64,000 bases of DNA, taken from contig NZ_FXUG01000007.1 of assembly GCF_900182915.1 (NCBI RefSeq), forward strand, positions 124,001 through 188,000. Reading direction: 5' to 3'. The DNA comes from Neorhodopirellula lusitana (lineage in GTDB: Bacteria; Planctomycetota; Planctomycetia; Pirellulales; Pirellulaceae). The notes beneath the pieces were generated by a model, which saw only the letters and a program-made list of their open reading frames with translations, made no database searches and was not told where the DNA came from. Positions 63,470 to 64,000 of the stretch are shown here, in pieces. Both the position numbers and the translations under genes were made by a program. How positions within the stretch are numbered: the first letter of the stretch is position 1; every line of letters begins with the position of its first letter.

Positions 63470-64000
63470 ATGTGTGTTCGATGGGGATTGATCGGTGTCG
63501 GTGACATTGCAAACAAGCGAGTTGCGTCGGCGATCCAGAACGACCCGAACTCAGAACTGGTGGCCGTTTGTCGTCGCAGTGCGGCTGAACTGAATCATTT
63601 TGCCGACCAACATGAAGTAGCCCATCGCTTCACCGATACCCAAGAATTGCTGGGCATGTCCAACCTGGACGCTGTCTACATCGCGACACCCGTCGACTGC
63701 CATCTGCCGCAAACGATCGCCGCCGCCAAAGCCGGTAAGCATGTGCTGGTCGAAAAACCGATGGCACTGGATTCAGATGAATGCGAACAAATGATTGCCG
63801 CCTGCGATCAAGCCAACGTGCAACTCGGTGTCGCCTACTATCGCCGTTTTTATCCGGTTGTACTGCGAACTCAACAACTGATTGAATCAGGCGCACTCGG
63901 ACGTGTGCTTTCCATCAACTGCGTGACCGGAAACCCCAACCGGTTCCCAGCCGATGATTGGCGAGTGGTTCGTTCTCGAGGCGGTGGCGGACCGCTAATG
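63470..64000 (+). CDS. Gfo/Idh/MocA oxidoreductase (truncated by window end)
   Basis: The first 177 codons of a cytosolic NAD(P)-dependent oxidoreductase that continues past the window. WGLIGVGDIANKRVASAI is the Rossmann motif; AAAKAGKHVLVEKPMALD carries the full EKP motif, and YYRRFYPVVLRTQQLIESGALG starts the second domain. AGGA lies upstream of the ATG at 63470. This is the only one of the three family members in the window with an intact EKP. Confidence 0.88.
   Translation, partial: MCVRWGLIGVGDIANKRVASAIQNDPNSELVAVCRRSAAELNHFADQHEVAHRFTDTQELLGMSNLDAVYIATPVDCHLPQTIAAAKAGKHVLVEKPMALDSDECEQMIAACDQANVQLGVAYYRRFYPVVLRTQQLIESGALGRVLSINCVTGNPNRFPADDWRVVRSRGGGGPLM

Noticed and set aside
1-64000. 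tRNA, rRNA, prophage or insertion-sequence genes
   Set aside because: No T-loop-like GGTTCGA contexts with matching arms, no transposase, integrase or phage structural protein was recognised on reading; a tRNA scan would be needed to exclude one fully.

Overview
The window looks like chromosome of a planctomycete of the Rhodopirellula/Pirellulaceae type. The grounds are two secreted type I sulfatases, a DUF1571 protein, Tat-exported and cytosolic Gfo/Idh/MocA proteins, a SelA-like protein, mid-50s GC by eye, small or absent operons, and roomy intergenic DNA full of short tandem repeats and palindromes. This assignment is an inference from gene content; no rRNA or tRNA gene was seen.

Layout. 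0.1-8.5 kb holds central carbon metabolism and stress genes: lactate dehydrogenase, ATP-type phosphofructokinase, an AhpD-like protein, thioredoxin 2, PEP synthase, a universal stress protein and ADP-glucose pyrophosphorylase. 9-17 kb holds a tripartite exporter: a TolC-like lipoprotein, then an overlapping operon of HlyD-like adaptor, double ABC ATPase and two ABC-2 permeases, followed by a BON protein. 17-24.4 kb is mixed: membrane proteins, a CynX-type MFS carrier, a 2Fe-2S ferredoxin, ScdA_N and DUF488 proteins, a Tll0287-like haem protein and cardiolipin synthase. 24.4-27.1 kb is a minus-strand group of small redox or detoxification genes (ABM, NTF2-like, NmrA-like, AhpD-like). 27.5-29.9 kb is an ergothioneine pair, egtD-egtB. 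30-35.3 kb is an RND efflux adaptor and pump followed by a second BON protein. An APC permease is followed by 2.3 kb without a convincing gene, which carries a tandem array of about 131-bp units. 39-42.2 kb has two sulfatases separated by 33 heptamer repeats. 42.5-50 kb has a DUF1571 gene between two direct repeats, then a haem A/cytochrome oxidase assembly operon (dihaem cytochrome c, small membrane protein, ctaA, ctaB, ABC ATPase). 50-64 kb has a sugar epimerase, a SelA-like protein and a Gfo/Idh-like protein (the last two lack the expected catalytic lysines), QueD, a DoxX-like protein, a Tat-exported oxidoreductase, a transglutaminase-like protein, a sugar-nucleotide epimerase, a large TPR protein and a truncated oxidoreductase.

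The most striking feature is not a gene. Direct tandem arrays with a 15-bp period (or 30 bp) occur at seven places: in frame inside coding sequences (a double ABC ATPase tail, a permease N-terminus, a ferredoxin loop, a CtaA loop, an oxidoreductase loop) and between genes, often beginning within about ten bases of a stop codon. Arrays of 7, 12, 14, 17, 22, 24 and about 131 bp also occur. In addition there are dispersed structured elements, including a conserved-length element of about 90 bp in three copies that can be drawn as a three-stem fold. These suggest an active process that makes tandem duplications in this lineage and several uncharacterised intergenic element families.
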